Assembly (NCBI GenBank): GCA_037501455.1
Contig: CM074860.1
Span: forward strand, 39,256,501-39,320,500
Reading direction: 5' to 3'
DNA length: 64,000 nt
DNA from: Lantana camara
Lineage: Eukaryota > Streptophyta > Magnoliopsida > Lamiales > Verbenaceae
Made by a program: the position numbers and the translations under genes. The first letter of the stretch is position 1. Every line of letters starts with the position of its first letter. Shown here piece after piece: positions 23,251 to 34,650 of this stretch. The notes beneath the pieces are model-generated. The model saw only the letters and a program-made list of their open reading frames with translations. It searched no databases and was not told where the DNA came from.

Positions 23251-24408
23251 TCTCGTGCAAGGGCCCCGTTTTCGTAGTCCGTGTTTTTCGTGTTTCGTGC
23301 AATCCAGTCCCAATTTTTATTTTAATTTTAAAATTTTATTTTTGAATATTTATTTTAATTTTTGAATAAAACTTAAAATTGGGATTTTTAAGAAATTGAA
23401 ACGGTTTATATTTTGGGAAAATACATCTTTGATAAAATTATTAATTTTCAGAAATTAATTGGAATTTTATCTGTTTTGGTAATTGGGATTTATTGAAAAC
23501 TTTTATAAATAAGACTCGCATCAAGTCGTGTTTTGAGTCATTAGGACTTGAAACGGGAATTTTAATTTATTGGTTAAATTTAAATTCTCGCAAAAGCATG
23601 TTAGGTGATCATGGGTTTAGATCTATGTATGGTTTTAATCTATGCACATGGATGGTTTAAATTGGGGTTGGAGCCCTATGGTTGCGTTTTTCAATTGAGG
23701 TTGGAGCCTCACTTATGTGCGTACTGTTATGTGATTTATTATGTGGCTTTCCATATTACTGTTTTTGAGGCCGGGGTATGCCCCGTGTAATTGTCTAAGG
23801 CCAATATGAAGATTGAGCCTTATTACTTTATGTCTTTTTCTTTTTATTGTAATTTGAGAGTAGAGATAGGTGGTGAGGTTTTATTTTCATTTTGGAGACA
23901 ATGCACCCATGGAGTAAGATGGACCACATTCAAGTAACAAGGAGGCCATAAGTGAAGACCCCTCAAAATGTTAGGGAGGGGAATCTCAATTGTTAAATGT
24001 AATAGAGATAGGGCTCGTATTTTGTTACCGCTTTCCCTTATGTGATTTGAACTGTTTATGTGGCATGTATGTTAGAACTTGTGATTGTGGAGTGGCTCCC
24101 ACATATCACGCATAAGATAGGTAGAACCCATGATCATTATATGTTAGTATCATGCTAGGACATGTTATCTGTTTATGTGCTTGTTTGATATGCATTTAAG
24201 TGTACTTGCATTAATCAAGACTAATAAAATTGGATAACATATATGTTGGTGAGGTCGAACCGGACAACTCTCTGGTTGATTCGAAAATTCCCATTAAATA
24301 TTAAGCTAATTTCGAACAAATAGGTGTTTAAATTCGAGATGCAAATTTTGAATTAAATTCCTAGCATTCCATCAATAGGTTTTAAGTTTAGTAAGTAAAG
24401 CTAGTTAT

Positions 24409-24729
24409 TGTCCGCGAGTCGTGGGATAGCTAGTGGAGCTTATTAGTTCTTAGTTACCTAATTGATCATTTTAAATGATCAATATTTCGTGGTCAATTTT
24501 AGCAAGGGCGATGTCCGCGAGTCGTGGGTCGTTCGAACTAAGTTTTGGTCATGATCTTATGATTGATGGGTCTATCTTAACGCCTAAGTAAATATGGATG
24601 TCGCACGAGTCGTGGGTCCATATTGAAAGATAGGTGATGCAAAAACAATTACTAAGAGTTCTAAAGGTGTTAGAATTGGTAAGTTGTACCTACCTAGGGT
24701 TCTTACTTAGAATGTCCGCGAGTCGTGGG
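24409..24729 (+). repeat. Four spaced copies of TGTCCGCGAGTCGTGGG
   Basis: Copies at 24409-24425, 24512-24528, 24599-24616 (variant TGTCGCACGAGTCGTGGG) and 24713-24729, spaced 103, 87 and 114 bp. The sequence between copies is mostly unrelated, so this is not a simple tandem repeat. Confidence 0.85.
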
Positions 24730-24995
24730 TTCGAGGTAAAATGCCTAGGATCTTAGTACCCATTGGGAAACGTGTTCCTCTTAGATCTTTGGGAATTATA
24801 GATCTTTGAAAAACAGTGGGAGCTACATTAGATTAAAGACCTTATCTTTTGTGTATCGTTATAATTCAGCATGCCCACATTTTTCTCTGCTTAGCATTTA
24901 GGTTGTAGTTCTGTGATTCTCTACAATATGAAATGCAAACCCATTCGTATCCATCCTTAAGTCAAATAAGTTGACTAAGTCCTGACTAACTCTAA

Positions 24996-25640
24996 ATGGC
25001 TTCGGATCCTAAAATTTATTTTAGAATCCGACTAGAGAAAGGCGTTCTCTAAAGGTCGAAGTTTTCAATTGTGAAAAGTCGACCCGGGCCAAAAGAGAAG
25101 CAATCTGAGGTGAATGGATTTTTCCAAACCACTTAAAAGCAATTGAACCACCTCATAAAAATGTTACAAGGTATAACATTATGGAATTATTCAATATTCC
25201 AAATGAGGAAACAAGTGCACACGAACAAGGTCTAAAGATCTTATTTGAAGATCTTATGGTCTCGGTCATCAACTGAGAAAAGAGTTCTCAATGCACTGAT
25301 TGCTTACATTGCTTCGACTATCAATCAAACCCTTTATGCTCAACTAGAATGATGCTAATGTAGCATAGTTAATCATTTAAGTTGATAATGGTTGAGAGCA
25401 TCCTTAAGAAGGAATAAAAGGTTGAGATGGTTAATTCTTCTTCTAAAACTCCCTAAGTTAAAGGCTTGAAGGCCTAAAGAAGAAGAAACCCTTAAGAGCC
25501 CAATGGAGGGGCATGTAAGGGGTACGCCCAAAAGACACTAGAGATCAAATAGGACGTTTGCTTCTATGGTAGCAAATAAGGACTTTGAAAGGGAACTGCA
25601 AAGAGTATGAGTACTTTGAAATGTTACCTCGTTTAGTAAT
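24996..25640 (+). pseudogene. gag: Copia gag remnant
   Basis: ATG at 24996 opens MASDPK, but the frame breaks soon after. Near 25559-25610 the DNA still encodes pieces of a gag zinc knuckle: CFYG, then after frame changes GNCKEY, recalling the usual C-x2-C-x4-H-x4-C knuckle with one Cys codon lost. Multiple stops prevent any full product. Confidence 0.7.
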
Positions 25641-28150
25641 TCTACTAGGAATAGAATTCACTAGTCTTGAGTCAATTCTGCATAATCCGTTGTGCAAAGA
25701 CTCAAGGCACTAATGTTCTGAACATACAACGAGATAACAAAAGTAAGATGACAAAGCTTCGAATTACTTTGGAACGTTGAGATATAGAAGGATTAGCAAG
25801 TCAGACACCTTAGGATCATTCTATGAAAATGAACCTATAGTGTTGACTTCCTGTGAATCCTGTCATGAGGGAAGCGTTCCCGAATCCCGTTTATAAGAAA
25901 CGTGGAACGTTCCAAAATTATAGTGGATTTCGATCCGTACTGATGAGTGTAAGATGCTTAATGTAAGCACTAGATACAATCGTCAGTTTAATCATTATGA
26001 ATGAATGTACTTGTTAAAGTACAAATTCGAAACTTATATGAAATTCTTAGAATTCCGAAAGGAGGTTAGGAACCGAAGTAGTCATAAGTTATAGGTAAAT
26101 CGATATGATCGAGATAGCCAATATCTTAGTAACTAATTCCTTAGTCATCTTAGAGATAATAGGATTATCTCTCAGTAAACTAATTCGAGAACACCTTAGT
26201 GTTTCCGAATGAGGGAATGAAACCTTATAGGATATGGTCCATTCCATAGCAAGCTTTACTGACTTATAATCATTCTAGGAATAAACTCCCAGAATATGCA
26301 GTTAGAGATTTTGAATTTTGCACCTTCCAAAATCAGTCCTTTAGTTGCACTATGCAATGTGGCATATTAAATTCCCTAATTATTCTTGTCCAAGAATTTA
26401 ATGGAATCCTCTTAAGTGAAGAGGATAGTGGGAGATAAGCTTGAAATGAGTTCAAGTTTATACAATGATATTGGATATCAGTTTTGCGATTTCCTTGCAC
26501 AAAGGTTGTTTGTCTCAAGGAATGTATCTTTCTTAAGGAATCGTTCCTATAGAAGAAGAAAGACAAGCAAGCAGACCTCAAAGAAATTTGAGAATAAATA
26601 TCCACGCCACATATAGAAGAAAAGAGCCCATCTGATAAAACTTAGCCAAATTTTAGAGTATGTACACGTGTGAAACCCTTCTCTTAAGATGCGTTTAGAA
26701 CGCGTTCCTAGATAGCCAAGGAATTACTTGAAGAGGAGACACTATCAGATTTGGAATCTGAGTAGTGTAAGCAAGCCTTGAAATCCAATATGGATTCCAT
26801 ATACTTACACCGAGTTTTTGACCTTGGTTGATCCACCTGATAGGATCAAGCTCCTAGAGCTTCGAGTAAATGGAAAGCATTACAACCTTCTTGACGGTTG
26901 AAATGCAAAAGTCCATTTGGATTGTGTTTACCATATCCTCATATTCTGACTATGAGATATGATAAATGAATATGAGAACTATCTTGTTCAATATGAGATT
27001 GAAAGAGAGTGAAATAAGGTATTTCTATAAATCTCATATTCAGTGGGAGTATGCATAAGGTATGCAAATCCCTAAAGTCAGTCTGTGGATTGATAAAGGC
27101 TTCTAGGAGTTAGACAATTCGATTCCACAGTCAAATCGTTTGACATAGATAGAAGTCGAATAAGTCTCAGAGTGTACATATGAAAGTTAGTGATGTAAGA
27201 GTCAATTTTGGTTCTTTAGAAGACGATGTCCTTCTCATTAGGAATGTCAAGGATGACGTGAAAGTTACCAATTCTTGTTTAAGAAACAATTTGACATGAA
27301 AGATCTTGGTGATTATCCTATATTCTCGACATTCAGATCTATAGAAGATAGATCTAAGAGAATAAAAGGATTATCACAAAATGAGTACATAACCACGGTA
27401 CTAAAAGGAGTTTAGTATGGACAATGGAACGTCTCTTTTGAAGAGTATGTGTCCTAAGATAAACTTTGAGAAAGTTAGAATGTCCAAAATCCCTTTAAGT
27501 GAAAGGGTGCATAATGTATGAAAAGTTATGTACTAAATTAGATATGGCACAACACTAAGCGTAGTAGGCCGAATCTAATATGACCTCAGAGAAGGTCATT
27601 AGATCTCTGTAAAGGATGTCCTCAGAATACTTGAGAAGAAATGAGGATATGTATTAGTTTACAGAGCCCAAAAGATCTTGTTGTTAGAAGGATATTTGAT
27701 GTAACCGTTCATCAAACATGGATGATTATGAAATCATTGCAAGGATACAACTTCTACCAGAATGATAATGCAATGTGTTGGAAAGGGTTCCAAGGACGGA
27801 CATTGCAAAACTCGACTGTCGTAGTTGAGAACTTAGTCGCATTATATAACGCTAAGTTAAGTGTTTGGGTAAGAAACTCCATCTAACCAGTTAGATGAAG
27901 TTCCTAGCATGAAATAACTCCTTTATCATATTGTATGATAAAATGGATGGTTGCTCAAGTAAGAGAACCAAGACCTCACCAAGAGACTGAACACGTGATT
28001 ACGAATCACTTTATAAGGAAAAGGTGTTTCCTAAGAGATGTGTAAACAAGAGGGTCACATCAGCAGAGAATATAGCAGATCCACTTTGGAAACGCCCAAA
28101 GTCAATAGGCTCTCAAAGTGCATCTTGAGAAGATGGGACTTAGAATACCT
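25641..28150 (+). pseudogene. pol: Copia pol remnant (pre-integrase, integrase, RT, RNase H)
   Basis: Short stretches in changing frames recall copia pol. These are TSCESCHEG near 25847 (pre-integrase), YLLKYKFETYMKFLEF near 26010-26065 (integrase core), MVHSIASFTDL near 26235 (integrase), and QFDMKDLGDY then RSKRIKGLSQNEY near 27290-27395 (end of RT). Last is ADPLWKRPKSIGSQS near 28075-28125 (end of RNase H). No ORF longer than about 90 codons survives. The RT catalytic box was not found by eye. Confidence 0.8.
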
Positions 28151-28167
28151 AAATGGCTTTTACGGGC

Positions 28168-28178
28168 AAGTGGGAGAT
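28168..28178 (+). other. Copia polypurine tract
   Basis: AAGTGGGAGAT immediately precedes the 3' LTR start TGTTAGG at 28179, the usual copia arrangement. Confidence 0.85.
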
Positions 28179-29331
28179 TGTTAGGAATAGTGCCCTAGAA
28201 AGCCGATTCGACGTAATCTGCTTTGGGACTTTTCTTGTATCACAGACAATCTTTGAATAATATACGATTGATTATAGGCAAACACTTCTTTATATGCCAA
28301 TACGTGTTTTGTGTGTTTCCATTACGTGCGCATGTATGAGAACTCCCCTAATCCTGATGACTTTAGGACTCTACCATTTAGGTGAAATGGTTCATGAAAC
28401 GAGCCCTATATCACATAAGTCATGATTAGTAAAATACTCCAAGCCGATGAGTCCTACAGACAGTGGGAGTGTCAACCTGACTCCTCTAAGGCTTGCTTGT
28501 GGGATCACGCCCTTAAGAAGGACCACCTTGTTTCATGGAGGTGCAAAGTGTATAGTTGATACGTGCGTGATACATAAGGGTGCTTACTTCAATAAGTAAG
28601 TTCACTGAGGTGCCCCGTGTGAGAACATTCTTAAATGGGAAAGGAAGTTTCTATTTCAGGAAATGGAAACTTCCAGATTAGGAAATATCTCACGAGTCAT
28701 TGATGTGATTAATTGATCCTTAGACTTGAGGTTCCATGTTACTTTATGAGTTAACTCTGTAGTCTTTGGTATAAGCTTTAAAGGGTGTCGCCTTAGACAA
28801 CTGATTCAAGGCTTATGCTGGGGCTGCACAAGTGACTCATGAAAGTGAATGAGAATCAAGAAAGGACCTACACTTGCATTTGCAAGGTGATCTCTTATTG
28901 TGTAAGTCATTCATATGCCATATGGAGTCCTTGGCCAAGGCAGTAGATCAAGACATCAAGAAAAGGGTTTCTTGGATTGAGATCAAATGGATATGAAATG
29001 CACTTAGCTTTAAGACCAGATTATTGGGGTTCTAATTATTCCCTTACCCTAGATCATGGTTGAGAGATAGTAAATAGGAGGATTGTATCTCACATGAATC
29101 AATGACTTAAAGGTTCTGTCGAATCCGAACATTCCAATTCAGCTAGGGGTTAAACACCTGTTGCTAGACTATGGTCGTTTAATCTGTGGACTGATTAATT
29201 AATTAGTGAATTAATTAATTAGGGTCACTGCTAATTGAATTGAGAACCTAGAGGGTCACACACAACAACTTGGTTACATGAGTTGAGGCTTTAAAATGAT
29301 TAAACGAGTTAATCAAGCCAAGAGGGTTCCA

Positions 29332-29407
29332 CACGTGTGAAACCACACGTGTGGCTCACGTGAGTGACACGTGTCATTGTGACACGTGTCACACACGTGT
29401 ATAAATA
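29332..29407 (+). promoter_or_regulatory. G-box array plus TATA motif, copia 3' LTR
   Basis: Exact counterpart of 21501-21576, with the same six CACGTG copies and the same spacing. In the 3' LTR this could drive transcription outward, though solo LTR F now interrupts sequence further downstream. Confidence 0.65.
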
Positions 29408-30299
29408 TATGTGTATATTTATTTATGTATTAAATAATTAATGTGATTAATTATTTAATAGACTTTGGTTTAATTTTGAATTAAAAGGAAAGTCTTATTT
29501 TGGAGAAAAATAATCTAGTTAATTAATTATGAATTAATTAATTAGATAAAATAAGTTATTTATTTTAAATAAATAAAGTATAAAATTATCCAAAAATAGT
29601 TTGGATATTTTTAGCTCTCTTGAAAGTTGATTTGAATTAGAATTCAAAGTCAAAGTCAAAATTACTTGATGATCAAGTAATAGGAGAGAGAGAGACCAAA
29701 ATCCTAGCCCATTAAGGACTAGGAATTTCGTCCCTCCCCTTTCTTATATATAGGGGAGCTCATGCTCCCCTTTAGAGCTAATTGACAATTCTTGGTTCAT
29801 GTGTTGAACACCATCCTTTCTCCAAGATAAACGAAACCCTAGGTTAAGCCTAAACACTAACTAGAGAACTAGCATCCTTACTAGTTAGATTGTAGCCAAG
29901 TTGGTGGACTATCTCTAGAGACTTCAAGTTAGAAGTTTTGAAGATTCGAGCTTTACCAAAAGTGGGGATTAAGCAAAACGATCAGAAGGGATGATGAAAC
30001 GATTCTGAACCCGACGTGAAGCGAATGAAAAAAAACGAACCAAAGAAGATGGCGAAAACCGTTCGTCCATATCCTGAAGGATGAATTTTTTCACGAGGGT
30101 TTTGTGACTGGCAGTTTTCTACTTTCGCAAAACTGTTTTCGAAGGGAGTTTCAATCCTGTTTTTCTCGTTTCATGTTTCTTTCTTTATGTTATATTGTTA
30201 AGAACATCTCTAACATGAATTCAATCTAGGTTGGTGTGGATTGCTATCCCGATAATGGATTCTGAAGTAGAAAGAGACTTTCGAGGGACGGGTTCTCAA

Positions 30300-32965
30300 T
30301 GTAACGCCCCGGTTTCCGGACGAACAGGTAAGCACGCCACGTGTGCGTTTTGAGCGTAGGTTTTATTTTATTTCTTTTAATTTCATAATATTCATACGTG
30401 GCATTCATATTTTTGAAAAATTCATGAAACATAATTTATAACAATTATATGATTTTATATTGTTCAAAATACTATTGCATGACACGAAAAATATTTATTG
30501 CATGAAATCAATTACCGAGAGTGATAAATTACCAAATTGTCCCTAGTTAAAATACTTTCTAAAATATTAGGGACTTAATTGCATGATTTTCTAAGGGCCT
30601 AATTGATTTTATTTCAAAAGCTTATACACTTAATTGCATACATTCATGAGTTAAAGGATTTATGGGCAATTAACTTAATTCACAAAAATCAAGAATGGAT
30701 GTAACGGTATAAGCTTCCTCAAGCTTCTTTGATCAATTTTATCCTAAAATTTGCCAAACACATTTGCTTCCTCTCTCTCTCGGTTCTTCAAGAAGAATAA
30801 GGAAAGAAGATAATTTTCCATCATCATCAAGATTTCAAGAAGTTTACCAAGCTTTTGAGAGTTGATCATCATCCTCATCTATTTTCTCCATTTCTTCCAT
30901 TGCTAAGGTTGGTTGAGCATGATTGGATGATTTATGATCATAAGTGATGAGCTAGGGTTTAGGATTTGTGTGCTAAATGAGTTGTTGGTGATCAAAGTGT
31001 GATTATAGGATCATATATTGGATTATAGCATGCTCAAGGGTATGAATTCTTGAATAATTGTCAAGATTGATCAAAGTTAGCCATGAACATGAAACCTTGG
31101 AAATCTTGTTGTATTGCATGTTTTATGTGTTTAAGTGTGATATTATTATGCTATAAGTGTATTTGCATCATATTTCCAGAAATTATAGCATTTGGGGATC
31201 AAAATTGGATTGTTGTTGCTTGGTTGTTTTCTTCCCGAGAGCTTCCCCTGTTTCTGCTCTGTTTTTCAGTTGCAGAAGCAGGGAACGACCGTTCCCAGCC
31301 TCAAGGCTTGGTGGGAACGGGCGTTCCCATCCCTTTTCAAAATATGCGCGGCCGACTACGGGAACGGCCGTTCCCACTTTGGCCTTGGAACCGGAAGGGC
31401 CGTTCCCAGCGTAGGCGCACTTTAAAAATGGAAAACGTTGCCGCGTTTTTCTGGGCAACGGGAACGACCGTTCCCAGTTTTCAAAGGAAGCCTGGAACGG
31501 CCGTTCCCAAGGGGCTGACAGAACAAAATTCACTGCATAAAATTACGATTTTGACCCCTCGATCCAACGACTTCTTTGACCCCGAATTGCTATAATATGT
31601 ACTAATATGATGTGAAACCAAAAGTTATAATACCACATTGCATTTTCATGGTCGTCTCGACACGTTTTCGCCGTTCGTCATATTTTGGCCATTTTAGTTC
31701 ATGTCTCATGGTTGTACATCGTATTTACACAGGTCACGAGGGCGTGGACGGGGAGCAAGCTCCTTAGAACGCTTCCTTATTTTATTTTGCAAGAAAGGTG
31801 AGGTTTTACTTTGGTAAAACGAACCCTATGACCCTTATGTGCTCGTTTTCGGCCAAAACCTAGTATACTTATAAATGTTTCCAAAGTAATAAATGTTTCA
31901 AGCAAGAATGTATCGATTGTTATGATCTTCAAGCATGTTTGGCGAGTACATGATTGCACGTGGGCCCGAGGGTAATTCTTGAGCCAACCGGGAAAGCAAG
32001 GGCTGACGGGTAACTCCTAAATTATCCTCACATTGTTGGGATCACCCCCGAAGCCACTAGGAGATTAGTGGTGGAAGGAGTTCCGTGTCTAGAGGGTCAT
32101 GTCCTCTACACACACCATGTCGTGGATAGTCGAGCCTTGCAAACTCGCTATCACCCGGAGGAAGAAGGAGACTGGGGATTAATCCGGAATGTCGGGTTAT
32201 CCTCGGGTTATTGCATGTTTTCAAGAATGAAATTGTCTATGTGGGCACTAAATGAATTGCATGATCACGTATTTATCAAGCAAGCAAGCATGTTCACGTA
32301 TTGTTCACGATTGGGAGTTCGGTTGGAGATTGCCCTTGCTCGCCGGGGCCACATGTTCATGATATTGACCAGCATGATTAAATAAACGTGTTAAAATGGA
32401 TATTTGTAATCTCGGGCAAAGGATGAGATTTCTTGAACTATATAATTATTGTTTTCTAAAGGTCTTTACCCGAGGCTACAACTTGCATGTGATGTGTGTT
32501 ATATATATTTATTGCCCCTCACTCAGTCTTCGGTAGACTGATACTTCACTTTTCAGGTACCTTTTGAGCGTGGTTGTGCTAGGCGGGAGTTGGTCGAGTC
32601 TTGCATTTCCACGGGTCTAGTTTCATACCTTCATGTATATTACTTTTGGAACATTTCATGTTATGGATCGATATTCGTATTTTGGATACATCGTTATGTA
32701 TATTATTGAAGATATGATAATGTATTGATAGGTAATTGGTACCTATATGTATCTATGTAATAAATATGGTACCTATATATATGAATGACTTTACTGCTTC
32801 CGCTTTTCTATTCGTGTTGCTTTGATTTTGTTGGGGAGAGTGTCCCGCCTAGAGCGTCGTTTGTTGTCACCCGTTCGCTGTGGTCTTGGTTTATGTATGA
32901 ACTTTCATACGGGGATCGAGGCTACAGTGCGGGGGATGTGGCGCCTTGGGGTCTAGGGTGCTACA
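30300..32965 (+). mobile_element. Solo LTR F, Tekay-like, nested in the copia 3' LTR
   Basis: Starts TGTAACGCCCCGG and ends AGGGTGCTACA. The flanking pentamers are CTCAA (30295-30299) and GTCAA (32972-32976). The intact copia 5' LTR shows GTCAA at this site, so one base of the left copy has changed. Six extra bases, TCTATA, lie between the canonical end and the right copy. There is no internal domain. It carries a palindrome array at 31281-31508 and the closing block GTGCGGGGGATGTGG. Confidence 0.88.
31281..31508. repeat. Palindrome array in solo LTR F
   Basis: Six units of the type GGGAACGGCCGTTCCC are centred near 31288, 31320, 31367, 31399, 31467 and 31500. The gaps are about 32, 47, 32, 68 and 33 bp. 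Most substitutions fall at the central bases. The ORFs crossing this segment are by-products of the repeat. Confidence 0.9.
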
Positions 32966-33470
32966 TCTATAGTCAAGCCGCGAGAAGAGCGTTCTTGGGT
33001 GGCTTGAAACGCTTCAAGAAAGAATAAAAGAAAAGTAAGTTTTCTATCTCTACGAATTTGGTTACACGATTGCGAGTCCAAGATCCTTTTGTTGGAAAAT
33101 TTTTTAAATTCCGCTGTTTTCTGATTCGTGTTTTCCAACAATCCGGACTTTCAAATCATGTTCGGAGGTCGTTTTTCATTCGTATTCGTTTAAAACATTC
33201 AAGTTTCTATTCTTTAAAACTAATATATCTTTCTAACGATAAATTCGTTTTCATCGAGTAAATATTCATTTCGAAGCTAATTTTTGTCCGATTCACGCAA
33301 GCCAACTTACAGTAGCTCGTCTTCATGTTTACCATGTTAAATTACCTAAATACCCTTCATTTTCCATTTTTATTTAATTACCAAGGCTAAGCTTACAAGA
33401 GAAGCTACTACCCTTTGCTCTCCTATCCTTGGAGATAGTTTTATTTCAAGGTGAGGGGTCTCCCAACAAC

Positions 33471-33478
33471 TATAAATA
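33471..33478 (+). promoter_or_regulatory. TATA-like motif in element E
   Basis: TATAAATA followed by a C- and T-rich stretch, a common layout for a plant LTR promoter. Functional status is inferred. Confidence 0.4.
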
Positions 33479-34265
33479 CCCCCTAACTCATTCATTTCCT
33501 CATGCACCAAGTCTTGTGTTGACAAGCACTCCTCTCTCCCTCCTTTCTCCCCTTGGCTGAGAGCCTCCCCTCCCCCTTAGGTTAGTTGTTTTATTTATTT
33601 TATGCCATAGTTTTATGTTATGTTTTAGTTTAATTTATGTTTTTATGTTATGGTATATTTTATATTATGTTTAAGTTAGGTCTTAGGGTCTTCCCTAAGC
33701 CATATAGGATTTTATTTTATGCATTTATGGTATAGTTTTTATGATATATTTGAATAGTTATTCATGTGATTTAATTGTTTATAATATGCTCTGGTATGTT
33801 ATGAATTAGTTTAATATATGGTATGAGCATGCTTTAGGGTTTATATATGTTGTATATTGATGTATGTTTATGATATTTAAATTATGTTCATGCAGGTTAT
33901 TTAAAGGAATAGTATTATATGATCAATTTTGTCATAACATGTAACATATTGTCAATTGATTTAATTGTCACATATTATATGATCAATGCTCATGCCATGC
34001 TATGACTTATGTTGTGATATGATGCTACATTGTTATATGTTCATATATTTGAATTGATCTTATGTTATGACTTAGATTAATGGAATATTATTTGATCATA
34101 TCTTATACACTTAATTAGTGTCGTCACACCTTATAACCTAAGATAGAATAGTACTTTAATTAAACCTTGTAACCTTAGGTTATACCTTTTAATCTAAATC
34201 ACACATGCTTCTAATAATATGAACTTGAACCATAGGTTATAACAAGATTATAATTTGATTAGAGT

Positions 34266-34350
34266 ATGTGTGTGTGTGTGACGTGTGTGTGCATGGTGTG
34301 CGTGTGTGTGTGTGCATGTCCGAGTGTGTGCATGAGTGTGTGTTTAGTGT
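34266..34350. repeat. TG-rich microsatellite
   Basis: Imperfect TG repeats with interruptions such as GACG, GCATGG and GCGTG, within element E. Confidence 0.85.
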
Positions 34351-34650
34351 GTGGGTTTGACCCGAACCCTTTGACCCGATATGTGAATAGTAACTATAAA
34401 TAGTAATCTTGAATAGTAACCTTGAATCGTAATCTAGAACAGTATTTTTGAATAGTAAAATGAAATAAAATTTGGGATACCTAATTAGATATTTGCACTT
34501 AGGGTTTCCCAACCTCGGGTTTAAAACATCTTTTCAAAATGAGTTTTCTCTCGTGGATTTGTTTCATAACCTCAGGATTACGTTAGGATTCATAATTTGA
34601 CTAATACTTACTCGATTTTATTAAGATCATAGTCTCATGGTAAGATAACT

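Larger units (their letters stand above)
22648..24995 (+). other. Copia 5' leader, noncoding
   Basis: About 2.3 kb between the primer site and the gag remnant, with no credible ORF. It contains a very GC-rich block (22917-23250) and four spaced copies of a 17-bp motif (24409-24729). Confidence 0.7.
20348..33140 (+). mobile_element. Ty1/copia LTR retrotransposon, non-autonomous
   Basis: Two LTRs starting TGTTAGGAATAGTG and ending TTTTCCAACA flank a 5.5-kb internal region with a primer site at 22635 and a polypurine tract at 28168. The target duplication ATCCG is perfect (20343-20347 and 33141-33145). Remnants of gag and pol occur in the order zinc knuckle, pre-integrase, integrase, RT, RNase H, which is the Ty1/copia order. 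Every coding segment is broken by stops and frameshifts. By eye the LTRs differ at only about five positions in 2285 bp, so insertion is recent although the coding region is dead. The 3' LTR is split by solo LTR F. I cannot assign the copia lineage. Confidence 0.93.
28179..33140 (+). repeat. Copia 3' LTR, split by solo LTR F
   Basis: 28179-30299 and 32977-33140 (after one target copy) together match the 5' LTR. Differences seen by eye are near 28890 (A for G), 29125 (C for T), 29729 (C for T), 30160 (T for C) and one base at the F insertion site. The G-box/TATA array is repeated at 29332-29407. Confidence 0.93.

Noticed and set aside
22931..23365. 144-codon Arg/Pro/Ala-rich ORF, with overlapping ORFs on the other strand
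   Set aside because: All frames are open because the block is extremely GC-rich; no motif or start context supports a protein.
31083..31595. 170-codon ORF with repeated Arg/Pro segments
   Set aside because: It reads through the palindrome array of solo LTR F; repeats in the peptide come from the DNA palindromes.
34237..34512. His/Thr-rich ORF
   Set aside because: Translation of the TG microsatellite.
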